From Myxococcales bacterium (GTDB lineage Bacteria; Myxococcota_A; Polyangia; Haliangiales; Haliangiaceae): a stretch of DNA of 36,444 nt. The notes below the pieces were generated by a model. That model did no database searches. It was not told the DNA's origin and saw only the letters and a program-made list of their open reading frames with translations. The stretch covers positions 1-36,444 of the forward strand of contig JAEUJY010000147.1 of NCBI GenBank assembly GCA_016794525.1, given 5' to 3'. The position numbers and the translations under genes were made by a program. Positions 20,070 through 27,084 of the stretch are shown here, piece by piece (the stretch's first letter is position 1; every line of letters starts with the position of its first letter).

Positions 20070-20855
20070 ATGCGCTTGACCCGTCGGCAGTGGTTCGAGT
20101 GGAACGACCTGGCCGCGACCCCGGCGCCGCTGCGCGACGCGATCGTCGAGACGCTGTCGCGGACGCTGCGCTGGGGCCGGATGATGGAGGGGCTGGTGAC
20201 GCCGCTGCGCGAGTTCCTGGCCGCCGCCGGCACCGACGAGGTGCTCGACGTGTGCGCCGGCGCCGGCGGCCCCGCCGCGGTGCTCGCCGACGAGCTGACC
20301 CGGGTCGGCGCGGCGCCGCGGTTCTTGCTCACCGATCTGTTCCCGCGCGTCGCGATGTGGGAGCAGCTCCGCGCCACCTACCCCGGCGTGATCGACTACG
20401 TCGCCGATCCGGTCGACGCGACCGCGATCCCGGCGGCCGTGGCCGCGGGGCGCGCGCGCATGGTCGTCAACGCGTTCCACCACTTCCCGCCGCCGCTGGC
20501 GCAGGCGATCGTCGACGACGCCGTCGCCCACGGCAAGGGCCTGTTCATCTCCGAGGCGTTCGAGCGCAACCCGCTGGCGTTCGCGCGGTTCGCGCCGGCC
20601 GGCCTGGCGGCGCTGGTGGCGACGCCGCTCCTGACCCGCACCGACCACGTCGCCAAGGCGTTGTACACGTGGGCCACCCCGCTGGCGCTGATGGCCGGCA
20701 CGTTCGACGGGCTGGTGTCGACGCTGCGGATCTACGACGAGGCCGATCTGCGCGGCATGGTCGCGCGCCACGGCGATCGCTTCCGCTGGACCTACGGCAC
20801 GTACCGCTATCCGTTCGGCGGTGTCGGCACGTACTTCTGGGGCGTGCCGCGCTGA
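20070..20855 (+). CDS. SAM-dependent methyltransferase-like protein
   Basis: The 261-residue product has a class I methyltransferase motif I (VLDVCAGAGGPAA, about 58-70), an acidic residue in FLLTDLFP, and MVVNAFHHFPPPLAQAIVDDAV in the place usually holding the post-core motif. Before the core is a helical N-terminal cap rich in Trp and Arg (MRLTRRQWFEWND). The C-terminal half resembles small-molecule methyltransferases, but I cannot name a substrate. The start is supported by TACGTT six bases upstream. It is divergent from tnaA with about 100 bp between starts, so the two may be co-regulated; an indole- or tryptophan-related substrate is conceivable but not shown by the sequence. Confidence 0.8.
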   Translation: MRLTRRQWFEWNDLAATPAPLRDAIVETLSRTLRWGRMMEGLVTPLREFLAAAGTDEVLDVCAGAGGPAAVLADELTRVGAAPRFLLTDLFPRVAMWEQLRATYPGVIDYVADPVDATAIPAAVAAGRARMVVNAFHHFPPPLAQAIVDDAVAHGKGLFISEAFERNPLAFARFAPAGLAALVATPLLTRTDHVAKALYTWATPLALMAGTFDGLVSTLRIYDEADLRGMVARHGDRFRWTYGTYRYPFGGVGTYFWGVPR

Positions 20856-20858
20856 GTT

Positions 20859-20889
20859 CCTTGGAAGGGGCTTTCGCAAAGCCCCTTCC
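20859..20889 (+). terminator. Stop-proximal element copy 2 with a perfect 12-bp hairpin
   Basis: CCTTGGAAGGGGCTTTC (20859-20875) starts 3 nt after the methyltransferase stop. GGAAGGGGCTTT (20863-20874) pairs perfectly with AAAGCCCCTTCC (20878-20889) around a 3-nt loop. A second, imperfect GC-rich inverted repeat (CCCCGCCGGGG / CCCCGACGGGG) follows to about 20915. There is no U-tract, so it may act as a Rho-independent-like stop without U-run, an RNA 3' stabiliser, or a REP-like element. Confidence 0.7.
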
Positions 20890-21017
20890 CCGCCGGGGGC
20901 AAGCCCCGACGGGGCCCCAACCCGAAACGCGAGAGGCCACCGCGCGGCACCAAGACGCGAGACGCCTGACGCGCGCGTCATTGCTCGAACGAAGGACTTG
21001 GCGCTGACCGTCGCGGC

Positions 21018-21821
21018 TCACCGCGCCAGCTGGTGGGTCGGGTACAGCACGATCTCGATGCGGCGGTTCTTGGCCTTCTGCCGCGCCGCGGGGCGGTACT
21101 GCCCGAACGCCACCGCCGCGAGGCGCCGCGGATCGACCTTGGCCTGATCCTGCAGGTAGTGGACGACGGTCAGCGCGCGGGCGCTGGCCAGCTCCCAGTT
21201 CGACGCGAACCGCGGCGGCGCGCCGCGGCTGCCGCGCATCGGCGTGTCGTCGGTGTGCCCCTGCACCCAGATCTGCTTGTCGGGCACGTCGTTGAGCGCC
21301 GCGCCGACCTGCGCCAGCACCTCGGCGCCGCGCGGCGTCAGCTCGGCCTCGCCGACGCGGAACAGCACCTTGTCGACCAGCTCGAGGGTGATCTCGTCGC
21401 CGCGCTGGCTGACCTCGCCCTGCGCGCCGACGACGCCCGCGAGCTTGTCGCGATCGGCGGTGGCGGCGGCGGCCTGGGCGGCCAGCGCGCGATCGCGCGC
21501 GCGCAGGTCGTCGATGGTCTTGGTCGCCGCCGCGAGCTTGGCCTCGACGTCGGCGAGCTTGGCCGCGGCGGGCTGGCAGTCGACTGCGGGCGTCGCCGCG
21601 GCGGCGGGCGCGACCGGCGCCGGGCCGCCGCTGTGGCTCCGGCCGCTGGCGCGCAGCGACCAGACGCCGGCGGCGCCACCGGCGACGACCGCGAGCACGG
21701 CGGCGAGGATCGCCCAGCGGCGACGGCCGCGCGCGCGTGTGGGACGCTCGCCCTTCGACGGGCCGCGCGCCTGGGGGCCGCGCACCATGATGCCGCTCGC
21801 GTCGATGCTGGAGATCGCCAT
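21018..21821 (-). CDS. OmpA/MotB-type peptidoglycan-binding membrane protein
   Basis: The 267-residue product has a basic N-terminus (PTRARGRRRW), one transmembrane helix (about 36-54), an Ala/Pro linker, a coiled coil (about 84-128, AKLADVEAKLAAATKTIDDL) and an OmpA-C domain (about 145-262). The domain contains VLFRVGEAELTPRGAEVL, IWVQGHTDDTPM, NWELASARALTVVHYL and a terminal KNRRIEIVL. Topology (inside, single helix, periplasmic OmpA domain) matches MotB or gliding/stator-like proteins more than outer-membrane OmpA. No motA/exbB partner is adjacent. The ATG at 21821 is chosen; an ATG 11 codons later is also possible. Likely role: anchoring a membrane complex or the envelope to peptidoglycan. 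Confidence 0.85.
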   Translation of the reverse strand: MAISSIDASGIMVRGPQARGPSKGERPTRARGRRRWAILAAVLAVVAGGAAGVWSLRASGRSHSGGPAPVAPAAAATPAVDCQPAAAKLADVEAKLAAATKTIDDLRARDRALAAQAAAATADRDKLAGVVGAQGEVSQRGDEITLELVDKVLFRVGEAELTPRGAEVLAQVGAALNDVPDKQIWVQGHTDDTPMRGSRGAPPRFASNWELASARALTVVHYLQDQAKVDPRRLAAVAFGQYRPAARQKAKNRRIEIVLYPTHQLAR

Positions 21822-21912
21822 GGGTGGCGAGGGAAGCAAGGAGCCTGCCGAGGTCGGGAGGCGGCGTGATCGCGGAGTTGGGACGGGGACGATGGAGGGG
21901 CGCGGCCCCAGA

Positions 21913-22129
21913 GACCGTGGCCGCGACCGCGACCGCGACCGCGGCCGTGACCGCGACCGTGACCGTGGCCGTGACCGCGACCGCGACGGCGACCGTGACC
22001 GTGACCGTGACCGGGACCGTGACCGTGACCGCGACCGCGGCCGTGGCCGTGACCGCGGCCGTGACCGTGGCCGTGACCGCGACGGCGACCGTGGCCGTAA
22101 CCGGAACCGGGACGGGGACCGGAACCGGA
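21913..22129 (-). repeat. Hexanucleotide array (GGTCAC/GGTCGC/GGCCAC), about 36 units
   Basis: On the minus strand the sequence is a strict 6-nt register of GGTCAC, GGTCGC, GGCCAC, GGTCCC and GGTTCC, nearly all GGNNNC. It begins 6 nt after the stop of the minus-strand gene 22136-23461 and fills most of the 314-bp gap to the MotB-like gene; the rest (21822-21912) shows nothing recognisable. Forward-strand Asp-Arg/Gly-Arg frames across it come from the repeat. Confidence 0.95.
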
Positions 22130-22135
22130 TCTCGG

Positions 22136-23461
22136 TCAGACGGCGGCGAGGAGGGTGCGGGCGGCGGGGGCGGCGCGCGCGGGCGGCGGTGGCGGGGGTT
22201 GGGCGCGGCCGACGGGGCGGCGATCGGTGGTGAGATCGTCGTCGTCGGGATCGAGGGCGCGGTCGAGGGCGCGATCGAAGTCGGCGTCGGGCGCGGGGAT
22301 CGGGACGGCGATCGTGGGCGGGGCGAGGCCGGCGGCGTCGAACAGGGCGCGGTACGGCGGCGGCAGTGCGGCGAACTTGTCGAGCAGGGCGGCGCGCGCG
22401 ACGAAGATCTCCTCGCGACGGCCCTGGCCGAGGTCGCGCTTGAGCGAGAGCTCGCCGGGCACGCGGCTGCGCTCGCTGATGCCGCGGATCGTCGGCGCGA
22501 GCAGCTCGAGGAGGACGCGCCCCGGCTCGGCGGGATCGGTGAGCGCGCGCAGCTCGGTGCCGCCCAGCGTCACCTCGCGGGTCTTGCGGTGCGCCAGCGC
22601 GGCGGTCATCGCGGCGTCGACGGCGGCGACCAGCGCGCCGACCGCGGCGGCGTCGTCGCCGGTCAGCGTCTCCTCGTGGCGCGCGGCGACGCCGCGCTCG
22701 TCGAGCAGCGCCACGGCGATCTCGGGCGCGTCGGCGCGCGCGCTGATCACGCGCCAGCCGGGCGACGGCTTGTGCGCCTGCTCGCGCAGCACCAGCGTCA
22801 CCTGCGCGCCGTCCTTGCGCGCCTCGAGGAGCGCCGCGCGATCGAGCGCGACCCGCGCCAGCGCCGGCTTGCCGATCAGCTTGCGCCGCGGCAGCCGCAG
22901 CGCCGCGGTCGGCGCCAGCGTCGCCAGCCGCACCGGCCCGGTCCACGGCGGCTCGGTGAGATCGAACGCCATCGTGAAGCGCGCCGAGGTCGCGGTGGCG
23001 TCGCTGCCACCCGAGGCCTTCCACGCCCACGACCACGCGGTGCGCGGCAACGCGCGCCGGGCGAACAGCGCGGCGGCGGCGGTGAAGCTCACCGCGAGCG
23101 CGCGATCGAGCCGCGGCTCGGCGGCCGCGAGCGCGACCTTGCGCTCGAGCCCGGCCCGCGCGCCGGCCAGCGCCTGACGCGCGCCGTCGAGCGCGCGCTG
23201 CGCGGCCTCCTGCACGGCGCTCGCGTCCTTGCCCAGCGCCGGCTGGAGCGGCGCGACCGCCGCCTCCAGCGCCTGCTCGAGGCCGGTCAGCTGCGCGCCC
23301 TCGGCGTCGGCGTCGCGGCGCGCGTCCTTGGCCTTCGCGCGCAGCCCGTCGAGGTGCGCGGCCGCGCCGAACATCGCGACGCACGCGTCGATCACCGCGG
23401 GGAGCAGCTCGATGACGTTGTCGTCGAACGGGAACGGGGTGCCGTCGCCATAGCGGTACAT
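22136..23461 (-). CDS. Uncharacterised coiled-coil protein
   Basis: The 441-residue product begins MYRYGDGTPFPFDDNVIELLPAVIDACVAMF. A long Ala-rich coiled coil (about residues 38-120) follows, then a mixed alpha/beta region (about 125-385) with RFTMAFDLTEPPWTGPVRL, VTLVLREQ and LLELLAPTIRGISERSRVPGEL. It ends in an Asp-rich (DPDDDDL) and Pro-rich (PPPPPPAR) tail. It has no signal peptide or membrane helix, so it is probably cytoplasmic. I recognise no family. The ATG at 23461 is preceded by GAGGAGG, a strong ribosome binding site. It is divergent from the gene at 23827, and a GGNNNC array abuts its stop. Confidence 0.75.
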   Translation of the reverse strand: MYRYGDGTPFPFDDNVIELLPAVIDACVAMFGAAAHLDGLRAKAKDARRDADAEGAQLTGLEQALEAAVAPLQPALGKDASAVQEAAQRALDGARQALAGARAGLERKVALAAAEPRLDRALAVSFTAAAALFARRALPRTAWSWAWKASGGSDATATSARFTMAFDLTEPPWTGPVRLATLAPTAALRLPRRKLIGKPALARVALDRAALLEARKDGAQVTLVLREQAHKPSPGWRVISARADAPEIAVALLDERGVAARHEETLTGDDAAAVGALVAAVDAAMTAALAHRKTREVTLGGTELRALTDPAEPGRVLLELLAPTIRGISERSRVPGELSLKRDLGQGRREEIFVARAALLDKFAALPPPYRALFDAAGLAPPTIAVPIPAPDADFDRALDRALDPDDDDLTTDRRPVGRAQPPPPPPARAAPAARTLLAAV

Positions 23462-23826
23462 AGAGGCCTCCTCGCGACGCCGTGCGTCGGGCGATGGCGG
23501 TAGGTTCAGCAACGCATGTGCCAGCGCGATCGCCGGCTGACGCTCGCTCCGGCCGATCGCGCGCCGCGGCGCCGGGACCCGCCGCCCCACCCTGGGAGCC
23601 CCCGCCCCGCTCGCGCCGATCGCCCTGGCACGCGATCGGTGTGCCGGCGCACCTCCTGAACGTTGCTCGCCCCGGATCGCCCCGGATCGGGTCAGGTGGC
23701 GCCTCGAGTCGCCACCCGGGGCCTCCGATCGAGACGGACGCGTCTCTTCCGCGGGCGGCGCAGCGCGGCAAGTCTGCGCACCCGTGTCGCGTGCGCCGCG
23801 GTACGCCGCGTGCATCGTCGGGAGAC
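23462..23826. other. Intergenic region between divergent genes
   Basis: This 365-bp stretch separates two divergent uncharacterised genes. It holds the ribosome binding site of the minus-strand gene next to 23461, a short tandem CGCCCCGGATCG duplication near 23669-23688, and a GGTGGCG/CGCCACC inverted repeat near 23695-23720. Open frames across it lack plausible starts and look like chance. I see no clear promoter or RNA gene. Confidence 0.5.
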
Positions 23827-24474
23827 GTGCGCGCAAGCTCGGTCACGACGGACGGTGGCTACACGGTGGTCGAGGACCGCTTCGATCACGGGGATCTCGA
23901 GCCGAGCGCGCTCGAGCCGGGCGAGGACCGCGTCGACCTCGAGGATCGCACGCTCGACGGCCGCCCCCGCCCAGGGCCGCTGTCGCCCACGCTGGCCGAG
24001 CAGGTGATCGAGCTGGTGCTCGAGCGCCCCGACGCCCGGGTGCCGCGCCGCACGCTGGCGGCGCGGGTGCCGGTGATCGCGATCACGCTGGGCGCGCGCG
24101 CGATCGATCTCGGCGGCACCGGCCTGGCGCTGGCGGCGCTCACCGAGGTCGCGGCCCGCGCGGTCGCGACGTTCAGCGACGCCGGCGCGTTGACGGTCGT
24201 GCGCCCGGGCGACGGCCCGTCGTTCCTGTTCACGCTCGCGCAGGACGGCGACGACGAGGACGACGATCCGGTGGTGCGCTGGTGTCGCGCGCAGGACGAC
24301 GAGCAGACCCGCCACCGCGTCGTCGCGCTGGCCGAGCGGTTCCAGCACGAGCTCGATCGCTCGCCGCTGCTGCGCGACGTGCTGGTCGAGGTCCGCCTCG
24401 GCGAGGGCGCGATCGTCGGCGCCCCGGCCCGCGCCGGCCGGCTGTTGCCCAGCGCGACCTGGCGCCCCGCGTAA
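23827..24474 (+). CDS. Uncharacterised acidic protein
   Basis: From the GTG at 23827 the product has 215 residues; the frame is open further upstream, but that part is Arg/Pro-rich and looks non-coding. The body has an acidic start (VVEDRFDHGDLEPSALEPGEDRVDLED), a helix-rich middle (LAEQVIELVLERPDARVPRRTLAARVPVIAITLGARAIDLGG), an Asp run (QDGDDEDDDPVVRWCRAQDDEQT) and VVALAERFQHELDRSPLLRDVLVEV. There is no signal peptide or membrane segment. No family is recognised. Divergent from the coiled-coil gene, it may be functionally linked to it. Copy 3 of the stop-proximal element follows its TAA. Confidence 0.6.
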   Translation: MRASSVTTDGGYTVVEDRFDHGDLEPSALEPGEDRVDLEDRTLDGRPRPGPLSPTLAEQVIELVLERPDARVPRRTLAARVPVIAITLGARAIDLGGTGLALAALTEVAARAVATFSDAGALTVVRPGDGPSFLFTLAQDGDDEDDDPVVRWCRAQDDEQTRHRVVALAERFQHELDRSPLLRDVLVEVRLGEGAIVGAPARAGRLLPSATWRPA

Positions 24475-24475
24475 G

Positions 24476-24495
24476 CCTTGGAGGGGCTTCGGCCC
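24476..24495 (+). terminator. Stop-proximal element copy 3 with a UUCG tetraloop hairpin
   Basis: CCTTGGAGGGGCTTC begins 1 nt after the TAA. GGGC (24484-24487), TTCG (24488-24491) and GCCC (24492-24495) form a hairpin with the very stable C(UUCG)G loop. No U-tract follows. Confidence 0.6.
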
Positions 24496-24546
24496 ACCGC
24501 GCGGATCAGCTCCGGGGAGGGGATCGCGCGCGGCGCGCCGCCGCGG

Positions 24547-24552
24547 TAGCGT
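24547..24552 (+). promoter_or_regulatory. Putative -10 element (TAGCGT) for hutI
   Basis: TAGCGT, identical to the elements before 692 and 35032, ends 5 nt before the hutI ATG at 24558. Confidence 0.45.
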
Positions 24553-24557
24553 CGGCC

Positions 24558-25787
24558 ATGGCCTGCCTGTTCCGCCGCGCCCACGTCGTCACGTGCGCCG
24601 GTCCGCCCGACGATCCGCTCGGCGTCATCGCCGACGGCGCGCTGCTCACCGACGGCGACCGCGTCGCCTGGGTCGGCCCCGGCGCCGACGCCCACGCCGC
24701 CGCCGGCGCGCTCGGGCTGGTCGTCGACGATCAGGTCGACCTCGGCGGGCGGCTGTTGACGCCCGGCCTCGTCGACTGCCACACCCACGCGGTCTTCGCC
24801 GGCGATCGCGCCCACGAGTTCGCGCTGCGCGCGGCCGGCGCGAGCTACCAGGCGATCGCCGCCGCCGGCGGCGGCATCGTCGCCACCACCGGGCCGACGC
24901 GGGCCGCGTCGATCGCGCAGCTGACCGCGCTGACGCTGGCGCGGCTCGAGCGCGCGCGCGGCTTCGGCACGACGACGATCGAGGTCAAGACCGGCTACGA
25001 CCTGACGGTTGCCGGCGAGCTGCGGCTGCTCGACGTGATCGCCGCCGCCGCCGCCGCGACGCCGATCGCGGTGGTGCCGACGCTCTTGTGCCACCTCGTG
25101 CCAGCCGAGCGCCGGGCCGATCGCGACGCCTACGTGCGCGCGCTGTGCGAGGCGCTGGTGCCGCAGGCCCGCGGGCGCGCGACGTCGGTCGACGTCTACT
25201 GCGACGACGGCGCGTTCACGCTCGCCGAGACCCGCGCGATCCTCGTCGCCGCGCGCGCCGCCGGGCTGGCGGTGCGCGCGCACGTCGGGCAGTTCGCCGA
25301 CCTCGGCGGCGCCGAGCTGGTGGCCGAGCTGGGCGGGCTGTCGATCGATCACGTCGAGCAGATCGGGCCGGCCGGCATCGCCGCCGCGGCCGCCGCCGGC
25401 ACCGTCGCGGTGATGCTGCCGGGCGCGTGCGTGCAGCTGCGGCTGCCGGTGCCGCCGGTCGCGGCCTTGCGCGCGGCCGGCGTGCCGATGGCGATCGCCA
25501 CCGACCTCAACCCCGGCTCGAGCCTGACCGAGAACCTGCCGCTGCAGATGTGGCTGGCCACGACCCACTACGCGATGACGGTCGCCGAGGCGTGGCTGGG
25601 CGTCACCCGCCACGCCGCGCGCGCGCTCGGGCTCGCCGATCGCGGCGTGCTGGCACCCGGCGCGCGCGCCGATCTGTGCGCGTGGGACGCGGCCCATCCG
25701 GCCGAGGTGCCGTACCACTACGGCGCCCAGCGGCCGAGCCTGGTGGCGATCGCCGGCCAGCGCGTCGAGCTCGCGCCCGTGGCATGA
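24558..25787 (+). CDS. hutI: Imidazolonepropionase
   Basis: The 409-residue product is an amidohydrolase-fold enzyme that would open imidazolone-5-propionate to N-formimino-L-glutamate, the third step of histidine breakdown. Visible family features are LTPGLVDCHTHAVFAGDR (metal His75 and His77), YQAIAAAGGGIVATTGPTR, GTTTIEVKTGYDL, a His in LLCHLVPAER, VRAHVGQFADLGGAELVAELGGLSIDHVEQI and ATDLNPGSSLTENLPLQM. Length is normal (about 400). The ATG at 24558 follows TAGCGT with no Shine-Dalgarno. hutH and hutU are not in the window, so the pathway genes are dispersed. The next gene starts 12 bp after the stop and may be co-transcribed. Confidence 0.95.
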   Translation: MACLFRRAHVVTCAGPPDDPLGVIADGALLTDGDRVAWVGPGADAHAAAGALGLVVDDQVDLGGRLLTPGLVDCHTHAVFAGDRAHEFALRAAGASYQAIAAAGGGIVATTGPTRAASIAQLTALTLARLERARGFGTTTIEVKTGYDLTVAGELRLLDVIAAAAAATPIAVVPTLLCHLVPAERRADRDAYVRALCEALVPQARGRATSVDVYCDDGAFTLAETRAILVAARAAGLAVRAHVGQFADLGGAELVAELGGLSIDHVEQIGPAGIAAAAAAGTVAVMLPGACVQLRLPVPPVAALRAAGVPMAIATDLNPGSSLTENLPLQMWLATTHYAMTVAEAWLGVTRHAARALGLADRGVLAPGARADLCAWDAAHPAEVPYHYGAQRPSLVAIAGQRVELAPVA

Positions 25788-25799
25788 TCGGCGGTCTCG

Positions 25800-26555
25800 A
25801 TGTCGCCCGACCACCAAGGCCGCTACGAGGCCCGCGACCGCGGCGTCGATCAGCCGTGGCACGCCGCGATCGTCGGTGACGACGGCGCGTGGCACGAGCT
25901 GGGGCCACGCCCCGACGAGGAGCGCCAGGCGCTGGTCGGCCGCCGGGTGGCGCTGCGCGACGGCGCGATCACGCCGGTCGGCGCGCTGCGGCGGCTCGAT
26001 CCGCTGCCGCTCGAGGCGCGCGGCCCGCGCACCGAGGTCGAGGTGGTCCAGGTGTCGCTCGAGATGGCCCGCGCCCAGGCGCCGGCCCCGCCCCCGCCCC
26101 CGCCCGGCGCCGCCGCCGCGGCGGTCCACGCCTCGGTGCGGTTCTACCGCTACCTCTACGACGCGGTCGGGGCGCCGCACCACTGGTGGGATCGCAAGCG
26201 CTGGAGCGACGATCGGCTCGAGGCGTGGCTGGCCGATCCGCGGATCGAGATCCACGTCGCGACCGAGCACGGCACGCCGGTCGGCTACGCCGAGCTCGAT
26301 CGACGCGAGCCGGCGAGCTGCGAGCTGGTCTACTTCGGGTTGATGCCCGAGGCCACCGGCCGCGGGCTCGGCCGCTGGTTCCTCGGCCACGCGATCGCCG
26401 CCGCCTGGGCCGATCCGGCGCTGGCGCGGCTGTGGGTCCACACCTGCAGCCTCGACGGCCCGGCCGCGCTCCACACCTACCGCCGCCTCGGGTTCGTGGC
26501 CTACCGCCACGACCGCTTCTACCAGGCGATCATCGCCGCAGGGACCGCACCATGA
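25800..26555 (+). CDS. GNAT-family N-acetyltransferase with an N-terminal extension
   Basis: The 251-residue product has a GNAT fold in its C-terminal part: VRFYRYLYDAVGAPHHWWDRK (about 113-133), GTPVGYAELDRRE, and the acetyl-CoA loop GLMPEATGRGLGRWFLGHAI, then LWVHTCSLDGPAALHTYRRLGFVAYRHD. The WWDRKRWSD segment resembles GNAT proteins annotated next to amino-acid catabolic genes. Residues 1-90 are a separate small domain (WHAAIVGDDGAWHELGPR) joined by a Pro run at about 95-102; I cannot identify it. It starts 12 bp after hutI and overlaps the next gene by ATGA, suggesting one operon. Acetyl acceptor unknown. Confidence 0.85.
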   Translation: MSPDHQGRYEARDRGVDQPWHAAIVGDDGAWHELGPRPDEERQALVGRRVALRDGAITPVGALRRLDPLPLEARGPRTEVEVVQVSLEMARAQAPAPPPPPPGAAAAAVHASVRFYRYLYDAVGAPHHWWDRKRWSDDRLEAWLADPRIEIHVATEHGTPVGYAELDRREPASCELVYFGLMPEATGRGLGRWFLGHAIAAAWADPALARLWVHTCSLDGPAALHTYRRLGFVAYRHDRFYQAIIAAGTAP

Positions 26556-26989
26556 TCACCCACTCCTCCGACTTCGATCAGCTCGCCGCCATCGGCGCGG
26601 TGCGCTACCTGCGCGCCGATCGTCCCAGCGCTCCGCCGATCGCCGGCGGCGACGAGCCGGGCTGGGTGCGGACGATGCCGTTCCCGTGCGGCGAGTCGTC
26701 CGAGCACCGGGTGCCGTCCGAGACCAAGGCCAACATCCACATCTGGGTGCAGATCGCGGCCATGAACCTGGCGGACCTCGGGCTGGCCCGGCAGGCGCTG
26801 TGGTCGCTGCACCCTCAGCTCGAGCTGGCCTGCCCCGACCCCGACGGGCGGCTGCTGCGGGTCGCGTTCTCGGGCGCGGCGCTGTCACCGCCCCGGGACT
26901 GGGTGCGATCCATCGTACAGATCCCGCTCGTCGCGCTGCACGCGTCCCGGCCGATCCGGTCGGTGCTGATCGGCCTCGAGCGCGCGTGA
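26552..26989 (+). CDS. Small uncharacterised protein
   Basis: The 145-residue product starts inside the stop of the GNAT gene (ATGA overlap), so it is translationally coupled. Notable segments are AAIGAVRYLRADRP, MPFPCGESSEHRVPSETKANIHIWVQIAAMNLADLGLA and LRVAFSGAALSPPRDWVRSIVQIPLVALH. It has no signal peptide or membrane helix and two or so isolated cysteines. No family recognised. Operon position suggests a role with the acetyltransferase. Confidence 0.7.
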   Translation: MITHSSDFDQLAAIGAVRYLRADRPSAPPIAGGDEPGWVRTMPFPCGESSEHRVPSETKANIHIWVQIAAMNLADLGLARQALWSLHPQLELACPDPDGRLLRVAFSGAALSPPRDWVRSIVQIPLVALHASRPIRSVLIGLERA

Positions 26990-27071
26990 CCGATGTAGGT
27001 CCGGCGCGCCGTCGGTGACTTTGGTTGCGCGCGCGCTCGCACGACGCTCGCCTTCCCACCCGGACTGTCGA

Positions 27072-27077
27072 TAGAAT
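27072..27077 (+). promoter_or_regulatory. Putative -10 element (TAGAAT)
   Basis: TAGAAT ends 7 nt before the ATG at 27085. An alternative in-frame ATG at 27076 overlaps this hexamer, which favours 27085 as the start. Confidence 0.45.
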
Positions 27078-27084
27078 GGGTGCC

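Noticed and set aside
18578-20377. N-terminally extended tryptophanase (start beyond 19966)
   Set aside because: The added residues are Arg/Pro-rich and overlap the divergent methyltransferase gene; the GTG at 19966 matches the family length.
21824-23503. Plus-strand frame through the 21913-22129 array and antisense to the coiled-coil gene
   Set aside because: It is repeat-derived at first and then a mirror of the minus-strand gene, with no recognisable domain or ribosome binding site.
23482-23826. Upstream extension of the 23827 gene to an ATG at 23482
   Set aside because: The extra residues are Arg/Pro/Ser-rich and typical of non-coding GC-rich DNA, with no start signal at 23482.
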